64,000 nt of DNA from positions 937,898-1,001,897 of the forward strand of contig NZ_KN266207.1 in assembly GCF_000766945.1 (NCBI RefSeq), given 5' to 3'. The notes beneath the pieces are model-generated. The model saw only the letters and a program-made list of their open reading frames with translations, ran no database searches and was not told the origin of the DNA. The stretch is from Cellvibrio mixtus subsp. mixtus J3-8. Lineage in GTDB: Bacteria > Pseudomonadota > Gammaproteobacteria > Pseudomonadales > Cellvibrionaceae. Made by a program: the position numbers and the translations under genes. Below, one piece after another: positions 1 through 7,652 of this stretch. Each line of letters begins with the position of its first letter. The first letter of the stretch is position 1.

Positions 1-1601
1 ACATCGTTTAATTGGCGAAAGCGCTGATACTGGGGATGTTGCTGTGAAATAATGGCGTTGGTTTTTGTAAGCGTTTGCAGCACTTTCTCATTCACTGATT
101 TATCAAACTTCAATCTCAATTTATCGATCATTGCCTGCACATAATTCAGACGCAAGCCTATATGGTTAGGTAATTTTTGCAGTGCAGTTTTAAACGCATC
201 GGCGGCGGCAGAAAAATCTTTGGCATTGTATAAAGAGATACCTTTTTTATTGATCTCAGCGACCATAAGCTTGTTTTTTTCGCTCCGTGGTTCGTCCAAT
301 AACACATCCAGTTTTTGCAATTTGTCCTCGCTGCCCGCATAGCGCTGCAGCAGGTCAGTTAATTGCTGCTGTGCTTCATCTGTTTTACCCAGTAGACGCA
401 ATGCGCGTACCATTTCAATTTGCACATCCAATGCTGAATCATCTTTTGTAGCACCCAATGCAGATTGGGCACTGGCAAGAGCTTCTTGCGCACGGCGCTG
501 GTCGCCATTACACACTTGTAACTGGCTTTCCAATAACAGTGATTCCACTTTACGCAAATTGGATTTGCCAAAATTATCCTCAAGGCTATTAATGCAACTA
601 ATAGCATCGCGCACCATCGGTTTGGCAAGTTCTTTATCAATGGAAAATAAATCAATGGTCGATTGTGCAAACAGCGAATGAACAGATGCCTTATCAAAAC
701 AGGAATGCTCGCCCAGTTTCACAGCGCGTTTCAATGCATTGGTCGCTGTTACCAAATCGTTATTTTGCTGGGCTACATCCCCCAGGGCTTGTTGACGCAA
801 AATCGATAACGGCGATAACTCGGTCGCTTTGCTGAGTATATTTTGCAATCCCTCCAGATCATTTTGCTGTTTAAAAACTTCCGCCTGCAAATCATAAGCC
901 TTCATACACAACGGGCTGGATTGCAGAATATTTTCCAACCACTGCTGCGCTCCCAATAAATCATTTTGGGCAAGCTTGGTTCTCACCATCCCAAGCTGCG
1001 CCCACTCCAATTCACGCACATCCAATACACTGCGATAAATTGCTTCTGCTTGCGCGATTTCATTATTGTCCAGATACAACTGTGCCAGAATTTTCTGGCA
1101 GGCATTGGTGTAACGGCTGCCTTTCGCAATCAGGTCTTTACAGGCTGCAATAGCCGCCGCAGGATCGCCGGATTTTTGCGCAGCCAATACCGATTTCAGT
1201 TCGACACGTTGCTCGATCAAACGACTTAACCGTTGGTCAAGTGCTTTAGGCGTTATCGGTTTGGCCAGATAGGCATCAGGCTCATAATCATAAGCCGCCA
1301 TAATAATACTTTTACTACTTTCGGCTGACACCAGAATAAAAAGACTATCTGAACAAGGGTTCACTGTAGAGCGCAATTCTTCCAGAACTTGCTGACCACT
1401 TTTACCCTTGCCCAAATTATTGTCACAGAGGATTAAATCGTAGGAGCGCGCTTTGCAAAAACGCAGGGCCTCTTCACCACTGGCTGCGGAATCCACATTG
1501 CCAATCCCCAGATCCATCAGCATTTTGTTGAGTGTGCCGCGAAAATTTTCGAAGTCATCGATGATCAGTGCGTGCATCTTGTAATAGCCAAGATCAGCCA
1601 T
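1..1601 (-). CDS. Response regulator with C-terminal TPR-like region (partial, runs off left edge)
   Basis: The reading frame is open from the ATG at 1601 to the window edge, giving 533 codons without a stop, so the C-terminus is missing. Residues 1-125 form a CheY-like receiver: acidic pair Asp15-Asp16, phospho-acceptor Asp60 in the context LILCDNN, Ser92 and Lys114 in AKPI. The remainder is helical and rich in alanine and leucine with TPR-like periodicity (for example LAQLYLDNNEIAQAEAIY around residues 170-190), and no DNA-binding or output enzyme domain is visible. Such receiver-TPR proteins are thought to pass a phosphorelay signal to a protein partner rather than to DNA. The start is well supported by AAGGAGG seven bases upstream. 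It lies 96 bp downstream of the EAL-CBS-GGDEF gene on the same strand, so the two may be cotranscribed. The partner is unknown. Confidence 0.85.
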   Translation of the reverse strand, partial: MADLGYYKMHALIIDDFENFRGTLNKMLMDLGIGNVDSAASGEEALRFCKARSYDLILCDNNLGKGKSGQQVLEELRSTVNPCSDSLFILVSAESSKSIIMAAYDYEPDAYLAKPITPKALDQRLSRLIEQRVELKSVLAAQKSGDPAAAIAACKDLIAKGSRYTNACQKILAQLYLDNNEIAQAEAIYRSVLDVRELEWAQLGMVRTKLAQNDLLGAQQWLENILQSSPLCMKAYDLQAEVFKQQNDLEGLQNILSKATELSPLSILRQQALGDVAQQNNDLVTATNALKRAVKLGEHSCFDKASVHSLFAQSTIDLFSIDKELAKPMVRDAISCINSLEDNFGKSNLRKVESLLLESQLQVCNGDQRRAQEALASAQSALGATKDDSALDVQIEMVRALRLLGKTDEAQQQLTDLLQRYAGSEDKLQKLDVLLDEPRSEKNKLMVAEINKKGISLYNAKDFSAAADAFKTALQKLPNHIGLRLNYVQAMIDKLRLKFDKSVNEKVLQTLTKTNAIISQQHPQYQRFRQLND

Positions 1602-1697
1602 TCGTCCGCCTCCTTAGGGGAAATCAGACTAAGGATAGCGCAGGATTGGCAGCTCGCTAGCTTTTACCTGCACGTAAACCGTGTTGTTGCGGGATAT

Positions 1698-3467
1698 TTA
1701 TGAATGAAGAGTACGTCGGCGCGAGTAGAACAATTGGTTGCCCCCCTGCACTTTCGCACTGTGTTTTGCATCAGCAAGTAATTGGGATACCTGATGATGG
1801 GTTTTGCAAGCATCTACATCCGGGCTAACGCAACCAATTGCCAAAGTGAGTGGACCAAATTTCTGGCGATGTCCCTGGCGATCAAAACTCCAGTAATCCA
1901 TTTGTTCCTCCGGTAACAGGGTCGCACTGGTAGCAATAAATTCGTTTAAAACAGTTTCACAGCGTCGCCGCCAATCTTCGCTACGCAACACCAGGATAAA
2001 ATCATCGCCCCCCACATGCCCGATAAAATCCTGCTGTACATCCACGGCGGCGCAAAGAATTTTACTAAGCAGCAAAATGACCTCATCACCGGCACCGTAA
2101 CCAAATGCATCATTGAAAGGCTTGAAATGATTGATATCACAGTAAGCCACTACAAATTCTTTTTTGTGGATTAGTAAATGATCAATCCATTCATACAATG
2201 GAACATTTCCCGGCAGTTGCGATAACGGATTACTATGACGCGCTATACGTAATTTCTCTTCGGTAATTGAACGCAGCAGATCCCTGACTTTACCAACACC
2301 ACGATACTGCCCCTCATCACACACAATAAAATCCACACTTAAATTCTGTTGTGGATCTTCACTGACTAGCTGGCCGACCGATTTTAAATCGGTACCAACA
2401 TCGACAATAATAGATGAAGGGCTAATGAATTCCCTGATAGGTTTTTGTGCATGGAGTTCATGGGAAAAACGGTGCGAAAAAATATTCAGTATTTCAGCGC
2501 GGCTCACCATACCCAAGGGCTTATCGTTGTCTACAACCGGAACACAATTCAAGCGCACATCAGCGCGAAACATCTTAACCAGGTGTTCTGCGGGAACGGT
2601 TGGCGATACATAAACAGAATCCACCACAATTTCTCCAACCGTACGTGCAAAATGGTCCTGGTAACGACGCAAGGTAAGTCCCGCGAGGGTGGCAACATGT
2701 TGCGATAGTCGCATTGGCGGCACGGGTTCAGGGCGGGCAATAAAATAGCCTTGCGCGTAATCAACACCCATCGTTAGCAACGTGCTGAATTCTGCTTCGG
2801 TTTCTATGCCTTCAGCAATTGCTTTATGGCCAATGCGATGGGCGATATCGAGCATGGCTCGCACGAATTCGCGCTTTACCGGGTCCTTATCGATACCGGA
2901 AATAAAATGACGATCAATTTTTACGTAATCCGGGCGCAATTCACTCCATACGCGCAAACCGGCATAACCAGCCCCCAGATCATCCAACGCAACGGCAAAA
3001 CCTTGCCGCTGGAAGTGATCCGATGCAGCACGCAATAAATCCACTTCATCCAGCGGCTGGCTTTCGGTGAGTTCAAATACAACGCGTTCTGCACTCAAGC
3101 CCACACGCTGCAATATTTCCCGGGTTACGCCATCGCGATATTGGCTGTCGGTAAATGCAATGGGACTCATATTCAGGAATAATTTGCCAGGTAAATTCAA
3201 TTCGGCAAATCGTTCGCACGACACTTCGCGACACGCAAATTCGAGGCTCGCCAATAATCGTGATTCGCGTGCAACACCGAATAGCATGTCGGGAAAATGC
3301 AACGGGCTATCTTCCGGTCCACGAATCAATGCTTCGTAACCAATAATGCGCGGGTTTTCCATCGCCATAATGGGCTGGAACACCGGCCTGAGGAGTTTAA
3401 ATTCAATAAGACGACGTAATTCCTTTTGCAGCGTGATTTGGGTAAACACCGTATTCTGCAAAGACAT
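1698..3467 (-). CDS. EAL-CBS-CBS-GGDEF cyclic-di-GMP signalling protein
   Basis: The 589-residue protein starts with an EAL phosphodiesterase domain (about residues 15-260). All recognisable catalytic elements are present: EAL at 45-47, LNMSP, ELTES, DDLGAGYAGL, KIDRHF, AEGIE and QGYF. A CBS-domain pair follows (about 275-395), probably a ligand sensor, and then a GGDEF domain (about 410-589) with the variant signature GGDDF at 486-490. The active-site set suggests a working c-di-GMP phosphodiesterase; the GGDDF module may be regulatory or weakly active. No membrane segment is seen, so it should be cytoplasmic. I chose the ATG at 3467; a TTG three codons upstream (3476) is possible, and neither has a good Shine-Dalgarno. 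The receiver-TPR gene lies downstream on the same strand. Confidence 0.9.
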   Translation of the reverse strand: MSLQNTVFTQITLQKELRRLIEFKLLRPVFQPIMAMENPRIIGYEALIRGPEDSPLHFPDMLFGVARESRLLASLEFACREVSCERFAELNLPGKLFLNMSPIAFTDSQYRDGVTREILQRVGLSAERVVFELTESQPLDEVDLLRAASDHFQRQGFAVALDDLGAGYAGLRVWSELRPDYVKIDRHFISGIDKDPVKREFVRAMLDIAHRIGHKAIAEGIETEAEFSTLLTMGVDYAQGYFIARPEPVPPMRLSQHVATLAGLTLRRYQDHFARTVGEIVVDSVYVSPTVPAEHLVKMFRADVRLNCVPVVDNDKPLGMVSRAEILNIFSHRFSHELHAQKPIREFISPSSIIVDVGTDLKSVGQLVSEDPQQNLSVDFIVCDEGQYRGVGKVRDLLRSITEEKLRIARHSNPLSQLPGNVPLYEWIDHLLIHKKEFVVAYCDINHFKPFNDAFGYGAGDEVILLLSKILCAAVDVQQDFIGHVGGDDFILVLRSEDWRRRCETVLNEFIATSATLLPEEQMDYWSFDRQGHRQKFGPLTLAIGCVSPDVDACKTHHQVSQLLADAKHSAKVQGGNQLFYSRRRTLHS

Positions 3468-3608
3468 AAATGACAACTTTATAACGGTAATGAATCGGGC
3501 TTCTCATTTATCGGGATATTCACCACTGAAACAGGTGACCGCCCCCTATAAATGAACTTGACTGCAGATATTCAGCGGGAAATATGACAGTTTTATGAAA
3601 ACAGGAAT

Positions 3609-3637
3609 TTGTTGTCATTCATTGTGAGAGGTACAAT
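3609..3637 (+). promoter_or_regulatory. Candidate sigma-70 promoter of cmoA
   Basis: A TTGTTG hexamer (3609-3614) is followed after 17 bases by TACAAT (3632-3637). The -10 is good and the -35 is poor. It sits about 50 bases upstream of the cmoA ATG on the plus strand. Confidence 0.35.
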
Positions 3638-3686
3638 GTGTTTCTTATGTTTTTCTTCTCACCAACGCCAAAAACCAGTCAATAGC

Positions 3687-4421
3687 ATGCATAAAAACCA
3701 AGCGGACACCATTTACGCCAACCCACTGTCAGAAGTCAGCCGCTTTGCGTTTGATCAACGAGTTGTGGATGTATTTCCCGATATGATCAAGCGCTCTGTT
3801 CCCGGTTATGCCACCATTATTAACATGATCGGTAATCTCGCAGAACGTTATGCCCAGGCCGATAGCCATTGTTATGACCTCGGCTGTTCCCTTGGCGCCG
3901 CCACCCTGGCGATGCGCCACCGGATTCAAGCGGCGAATTGTAAAATTATCGGCGTCGATAATTCGGCTGCGATGATTGCGCGCTGCCAGCAAGTCATCGC
4001 AGCCGATAGTGGCGAAGTCGCAGTTGAACTGGTTGAATCACCGATTCAAACAGTGAAAATAGAAAATGCTTCAATGGCTGTTTTGAATTTTACACTGCAA
4101 TTTATTGCGACTGCCGAGCGGCTCGATGTATTGCGCAATATTTGCAACGGGTTGAACACCGGTGGAGTTTTAATCCTGTCGGAAAAAGTCGTTTTTGATG
4201 ATGAACCACACCAACAACTGATGACTGAGCTACATCATAATTTTAAACGTGCCAATGGTTACAGCGATTTGGAAATTGCCCAGAAACGTAGCGCAATTGA
4301 AGATTATTTAATTCCCGAGACGCTGGACACTCATCGTCAACGTTTGCGCGATGCGGGTTTCAGCAGTGTGGATGTATGGTTCCAATGTTTTAATTTTGCA
4401 TCAATTATCGCGATTAAGTAA
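3687..4421 (+). CDS. cmoA: Carboxy-S-adenosyl-L-methionine synthase CmoA
   Basis: This 244-residue SAM-dependent enzyme converts S-adenosylmethionine and prephenate to carboxy-SAM, the donor used by CmoB to modify uridine 34 of tRNA. It matches the CmoA family along its length: [20 protein letters not shown] near the N-terminus, the SAM-binding glycine loop [24 protein letters not shown] and LNFTLQFI. The frame is open upstream to a TTG at 3609, but family length and N-terminal alignment favour the ATG at 3687. cmoB follows 31 bases downstream, and the pair probably forms an operon, as in other gammaproteobacteria. The neighbourhood gives no other pathway clue. Confidence 0.95.
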   Translation: MHKNQADTIYANPLSEVSRFAFDQRVVDVFPDMIKRSVPGYATIINMIGNLAERYAQADSHCYDLGCSLGAATLAMRHRIQAANCKIIGVDNSAAMIARCQQVIAADSGEVAVELVESPIQTVKIENASMAVLNFTLQFIATAERLDVLRNICNGLNTGGVLILSEKVVFDDEPHQQLMTELHHNFKRANGYSDLEIAQKRSAIEDYLIPETLDTHRQRLRDAGFSSVDVWFQCFNFASIIAIK

Positions 4422-4452
4422 TTTCCTTCTGTATAAACAAGGCTATTCATCT

Positions 4453-5430
4453 GTGACACGCATTAATTACGATCACCTGCTGCATGCATTGAAAGACACG
4501 CAACTGGCAGAATGGGCAGAGAAACTGCCAACACAAATTGCTGCAGGGCTTTGCGAAAAGCGCTATGGCGATTTACCGGGATGGAAAGCGTCGCTGGAAA
4601 AATTACCGGCGCTAAATTCGAGTGTTAATGAATTCAACAGTGAAGTACGTATCGGCCAAACAGCTGATTGCGACGAAGAAACCCGCGCGCAGATTAAATC
4701 CGTTTTGCAAGAATTAATTCCCTGGCGCAAAGGCCCATATTTTATTCACGGCATCCATATCGATACCGAATGGCGGTCAGATTGGAAATGGGACCGTGTT
4801 TTGCCCCACCTCGCACCGTTAAAAGATCGCTTGATCCTCGATATTGGTTGCGGCAACGGCTATCACTGCTGGCGTATGCTGGGAGCCGGTGCAAAACGCG
4901 TAATTGGAATTGATCCATCACCGCGTTTTATTGTGCAATTCCATATGATTAAACATTTTGCGGGCAACGATTATCCCATCGATGTTTTGCCTCTGGGCAT
5001 TGAAGATTTGCCCGAAAAACTACAGGCATTTGATACCGTGTTTTCCATGGGAGTTTTTTATCACCGCCGCTCACCGATGGATCATTTGCTGGAATTGAAA
5101 AATACCTTGCGTCCCGGCGGGCAATTGGTATTGGAAACGCTGGTAATCGACGGAGAATTGGGCGATGTACTGGTTCCGGAAGGCCGCTACGGCATGATGA
5201 ATAATGTATGGTTTTTGCCGAGTTGCGATACCATGATTTCCTGGTTGCGCAAAATGGGATTCAACAATGCGCGCGTTGTAGACGTTTGCCCCACAACCAC
5301 CGAAGAACAACGGGCAACAGAATGGATGCGCTTTCATTCACTGCCGGAGTTTTTGCACCCGGAAAACCCCACCCTCACTGCCGAGGGCCATCCCGCCCCC
5401 ATTCGGGCAGTTTTTGTTGCCGAGGCCTGA
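4453..5430 (+). CDS. cmoB: tRNA U34 carboxymethyltransferase CmoB
   Basis: CmoB transfers the carboxymethyl group from carboxy-SAM to 5-hydroxyuridine 34, giving cmo5U in tRNAs that read several synonymous codons. The 325-residue product is close to the E. coli length of 323. Visible family signatures are WRKGPYFIHGIHIDTEWRS, the SAM motif LDIGCGNGYHCWRM, IGIDPSPRF, VFSMGVFYHRRSP and MNNVWFLPS. I chose the GTG at 4453 because upstream in-frame ATGs (such as 4351) fall inside cmoA and would add a tail the family lacks. The Shine-Dalgarno is weak. It lies directly after cmoA. Confidence 0.95.
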   Translation: MTRINYDHLLHALKDTQLAEWAEKLPTQIAAGLCEKRYGDLPGWKASLEKLPALNSSVNEFNSEVRIGQTADCDEETRAQIKSVLQELIPWRKGPYFIHGIHIDTEWRSDWKWDRVLPHLAPLKDRLILDIGCGNGYHCWRMLGAGAKRVIGIDPSPRFIVQFHMIKHFAGNDYPIDVLPLGIEDLPEKLQAFDTVFSMGVFYHRRSPMDHLLELKNTLRPGGQLVLETLVIDGELGDVLVPEGRYGMMNNVWFLPSCDTMISWLRKMGFNNARVVDVCPTTTEEQRATEWMRFHSLPEFLHPENPTLTAEGHPAPIRAVFVAEA

Positions 5431-5486
5431 TTATTCTTATTTCAATTCTTTCGACCAAAAAACAAATGGCACCTGATTAAAAACAA

Positions 5487-5507
5487 AGGGCACCTGATTA
5501 GTGCCCT
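5487..5507. terminator. Stem-loop terminator between convergent cmoB and fldB
   Basis: AGGGCAC and GTGCCCT form a perfect 7-bp stem around CTGATTA. Read on the minus strand it is followed at once by a T-rich stretch, and on the plus strand by TTTTTT about ten bases later. It probably ends fldB and may also end cmoB. Part of the left arm repeats the sequence GGCACCTGATTA found 21 bases upstream at 5468-5479. Confidence 0.6.
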
Positions 5508-5540
5508 CTGTTCTTAAATTTTTTATCAACCTGGATTGAT

Positions 5541-6083
5541 CTAATCATCCAGTAATTCAATCGGTATATCCAAACCGAACTCGCCATGAATTTGCGTGCA
5601 CCAGCGATTCAAACGATCTGCCGACAAATTCTCCTGCTGGTCTTCATCCAATGCCAGGCCAACAAACATTCCAGTACCGGAAATTTCAGCTTTGGATGCT
5701 TCAAATTCATAACCGTCCGTTGGCCAATGGCCGACGATTTCAGGGCCGGTTTGAATGATTACGTCATGCAACATTCCCATCGCATCAAGAAAATAATCAC
5801 CATAACCGAATTGGTCACCCAAACCGAATAGGGCGACCTGCTTGCCCGAGAAATCTACCGCGGCAACGTCATCCCAAAACTCCTCCCAATCAGATTGAAT
5901 CTGGCCGAAATCCCATGTGGGGATACCGAGGATAATTTTGTCGTAGTTAGCAAAATCCAGCTGGGTTACATCAGCGATATCGCGCACATCAACAACATCT
6001 TCACCTAAACGCTTTTGAATACGGTAGGCAACGCGCTCGGTATTACCTTCATCACTGCCAAAAAACAGACCAATCTGGGCCAC
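5541..6083 (-). CDS. fldB: Flavodoxin (FldB-like)
   Basis: This is a 180-residue long-chain flavodoxin, an FMN-binding soluble electron carrier. The N-terminal IGLFFGSDEGNTE is the FMN phosphate loop. It is followed by LGIPTWDFG, GLGDQFGYGDYFLDAMG, GHWPTDGYEF and FVGLALDE, which match FldB more closely than short flavodoxins. The GTG at 6083 is preferred: it places the first beta strand at residue 4 and has GAGG about six bases upstream. An in-frame start at 6200 would add about 39 residues not typical of flavodoxins. It is a single gene between terminators, with cpxP upstream in the same direction. The redox partner is not evident. Confidence 0.9.
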   Translation of the reverse strand: MAQIGLFFGSDEGNTERVAYRIQKRLGEDVVDVRDIADVTQLDFANYDKIILGIPTWDFGQIQSDWEEFWDDVAAVDFSGKQVALFGLGDQFGYGDYFLDAMGMLHDVIIQTGPEIVGHWPTDGYEFEASKAEISGTGMFVGLALDEDQQENLSADRLNRWCTQIHGEFGLDIPIELLDD

Positions 6084-6203
6084 AATAACCTCGGGATCAG
6101 GATAATTAACAACTATGGAAATGGGATGGTTAAAAACGGCGCGGATTTTCCCAAGATTAGGCGTTTGGAGCAAGTAAAAACGCCCAAAAACACGCATCAA
6201 ATA

Positions 6204-6227
6204 AAAACCCCGGCAAGCCGGGGTTTT
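6204..6227 (-). terminator. Rho-independent terminator of the cpxP-like gene
   Basis: A perfect inverted repeat with arms AAAACCCCGGC and GCCGGGGTTTT and a 2-base loop lies 28 bases after the cpxP stop, with T-rich sequence following on the minus strand. Confidence 0.85.
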
Positions 6228-6255
6228 AATCGCAGGGTATTTTTACAAGCGTGAG

Positions 6256-6750
6256 TTATACATCGCCGGGCGAGTTTGAGCGGTTATGGCGATCTTCACG
6301 TGCATTTCGACGCTCTTCACGCTTGGCCTTAAGTTCAGCCAGCTTTTGCTTCTGCTCGTCGGTCAGCACCCCAATAAATGCAGTGCGAGCCTTGGCTCCA
6401 GCCAATACCTGTTCGGCATGCAATTTACCCAGGGTCTCTGCCAACGCGCTCAACTCTGCGTCATTAGCGCCCGCCTCTACTGCCGCCGCCAGAGCATCGT
6501 GCGCCGCCGCAATTTTAGCCTGCCGGGCCTCACGTGTACTTTCCTGCGCGTCACGCTGGGTTTTCAGCGTTGCTTTCTGGGCGTCAGTTAAATCCAGTAA
6601 ATTTTCGATGCGCTTGCCACCATGACCTTCAAAACCTCCATGATGCCGCCACTCACCCTTAGCTCCGCGCTCACCGGCAAACCCCGGAATTGCCAACGCC
6701 ATTGAACCTAAAAAGATCACACTACCCGCTAACAATTTGAACGATTTCAT
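6256..6750 (-). CDS. cpxP: CpxP/Spy-family periplasmic protein (LTxxQ motif)
   Basis: The 164-residue product starts with a signal peptide (MKSFKLLAGSVIFLGSMALA, mature from about residue 26), so it should be periplasmic. The mature part is almost entirely helical and charged, and carries two LTxxQ-type motifs, LTDAQ and LTDEQ, diagnostic of the Spy/CpxP fold. Known members are ATP-independent chaperones, and CpxP also restrains the sensor CpxA. A divergently transcribed CpxR/CpxA-like pair starts 194 bp away, which is the E. coli arrangement, so regulation of and feedback on that pair is likely. Its stem-loop terminator lies at 6204-6227. Assignment as cpxP rather than a generic Spy protein rests mainly on context. 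Confidence 0.8.
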   Translation of the reverse strand: MKSFKLLAGSVIFLGSMALAIPGFAGERGAKGEWRHHGGFEGHGGKRIENLLDLTDAQKATLKTQRDAQESTREARQAKIAAAHDALAAAVEAGANDAELSALAETLGKLHAEQVLAGAKARTAFIGVLTDEQKQKLAELKAKREERRNAREDRHNRSNSPGDV

Positions 6751-6842
6751 ACTTAAATTCCTCTGGTCATCATAAAGTCAGGCCCAATAACCTGATGGAT
6801 ACTCGGGTTCTGCATTTCAGAGCCTGTGAATTCATTATGGGC

Positions 6843-6865
6843 ACTATAATGTTAAGATTGGTTAA
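6843..6865. promoter_or_regulatory. Candidate CpxR operator and promoter between cpxP and cpxRA
   Basis: GTTAA-GATTG-GTTAA (6851-6865) is an exact direct repeat of five bases at a 10-base period, the geometry of the CpxR box (GTAAA-N5-GTAAA) with one changed base per half. It abuts TATAAT on the plus strand (6845-6850) and TATAGT on the minus strand (6843-6848). The operator is therefore placed to act on cpxP and perhaps on cpxR itself. Confidence 0.5.
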
Positions 6866-6944
6866 TGAATTCCAAAGAATCATGACTCTCATCGGGGGCT
6901 GGTGCACACTCAGCGCCTTAATCAACAGGGGTAGAAAAATCACT

Positions 6945-7652
6945 ATGCTCAAGGTTCTCCTTATTGACGACGATAAAGAACTCAGTCAACTGCTTAGCGA
7001 ATATTTGCACACTGAAGGTTTCGCAATTGATACCGCTTTTGATGGCCAAACCGCATTGGAACTAGCCTTGAAAAACAGCTACTCAGCCATCGTTCTGGAT
7101 GTCATGTTGCCGGTTCGCAATGGCTTTGATGTTTTGAAAAACTTGCGTCAACACAATCAAACTCCCGTCATTATGCTGACCGCCAAAGGCGATACTGTTG
7201 ACCGTGTGATTGGTTTGGAAATTGGTGCGGATGATTACTTGTCCAAACCTTGCGACCCTCGCGAACTGGTTGCGCGCATTCGTGCAATATTGCGTCGTGC
7301 CAACCAGAAAGAAACCAACCCGACAAATATTGAACGTTTGAGTTCTGGCAAACTTTCCTTGCATTTGGGAACACGTACAACCACGTGGGAAAATCAGGAA
7401 GTACCTCTTACCGGAACCGAATTCAGCGTACTGGAAATTCTTGTTCGCCGTGCGGGCCAGGTGATAAGTAAAGATGATATGACTGAACAAGCATTGAATC
7501 GCAAATTAACACCTTATGATCGCAGTATTGATGTACACGTGAGTAACATCCGCAAAAAAATTACTGCCGCAGGTTCGTCCAAGGATCTGATTATCAACGT
7601 GCGCGGTGCAGGCTATATGCTGACCATGAACGATGATGACTCTGTGAATTAA
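6945..7652 (+). CDS. cpxR: CpxR-like OmpR-family response regulator
   Basis: The 235-residue protein has a receiver domain (1-120) with Asp8-Asp9, phospho-acceptor Asp52, Thr79 and Lys101, and an OmpR-type winged-helix DNA-binding domain (about 140-230) with LTGTEFSVLEILV and the recognition region DRSIDVHVSNIRKKI. It probably activates envelope-stress genes when phosphorylated by the sensor encoded next. The ATG at 6945 has an AGGGG upstream and gives the family length (E. coli 232). Upstream in-frame ATGs would add an unrelated N-terminal tail. The stop overlaps the cpxA start by one base (TAATG), implying translational coupling. Confidence 0.88.
   Translation: MLKVLLIDDDKELSQLLSEYLHTEGFAIDTAFDGQTALELALKNSYSAIVLDVMLPVRNGFDVLKNLRQHNQTPVIMLTAKGDTVDRVIGLEIGADDYLSKPCDPRELVARIRAILRRANQKETNPTNIERLSSGKLSLHLGTRTTTWENQEVPLTGTEFSVLEILVRRAGQVISKDDMTEQALNRKLTPYDRSIDVHVSNIRKKITAAGSSKDLIINVRGAGYMLTMNDDDSVN

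Noticed and set aside
966-1229. Plus-strand ORF opposite the receiver-TPR gene
   Set aside because: Antisense to a frame of over 530 codons with a strong ribosome site; no recognisable domain.
3609-3686. Longer cmoA start at TTG 3609
   Set aside because: It adds 26 residues absent from the family, and the region contains the candidate promoter.
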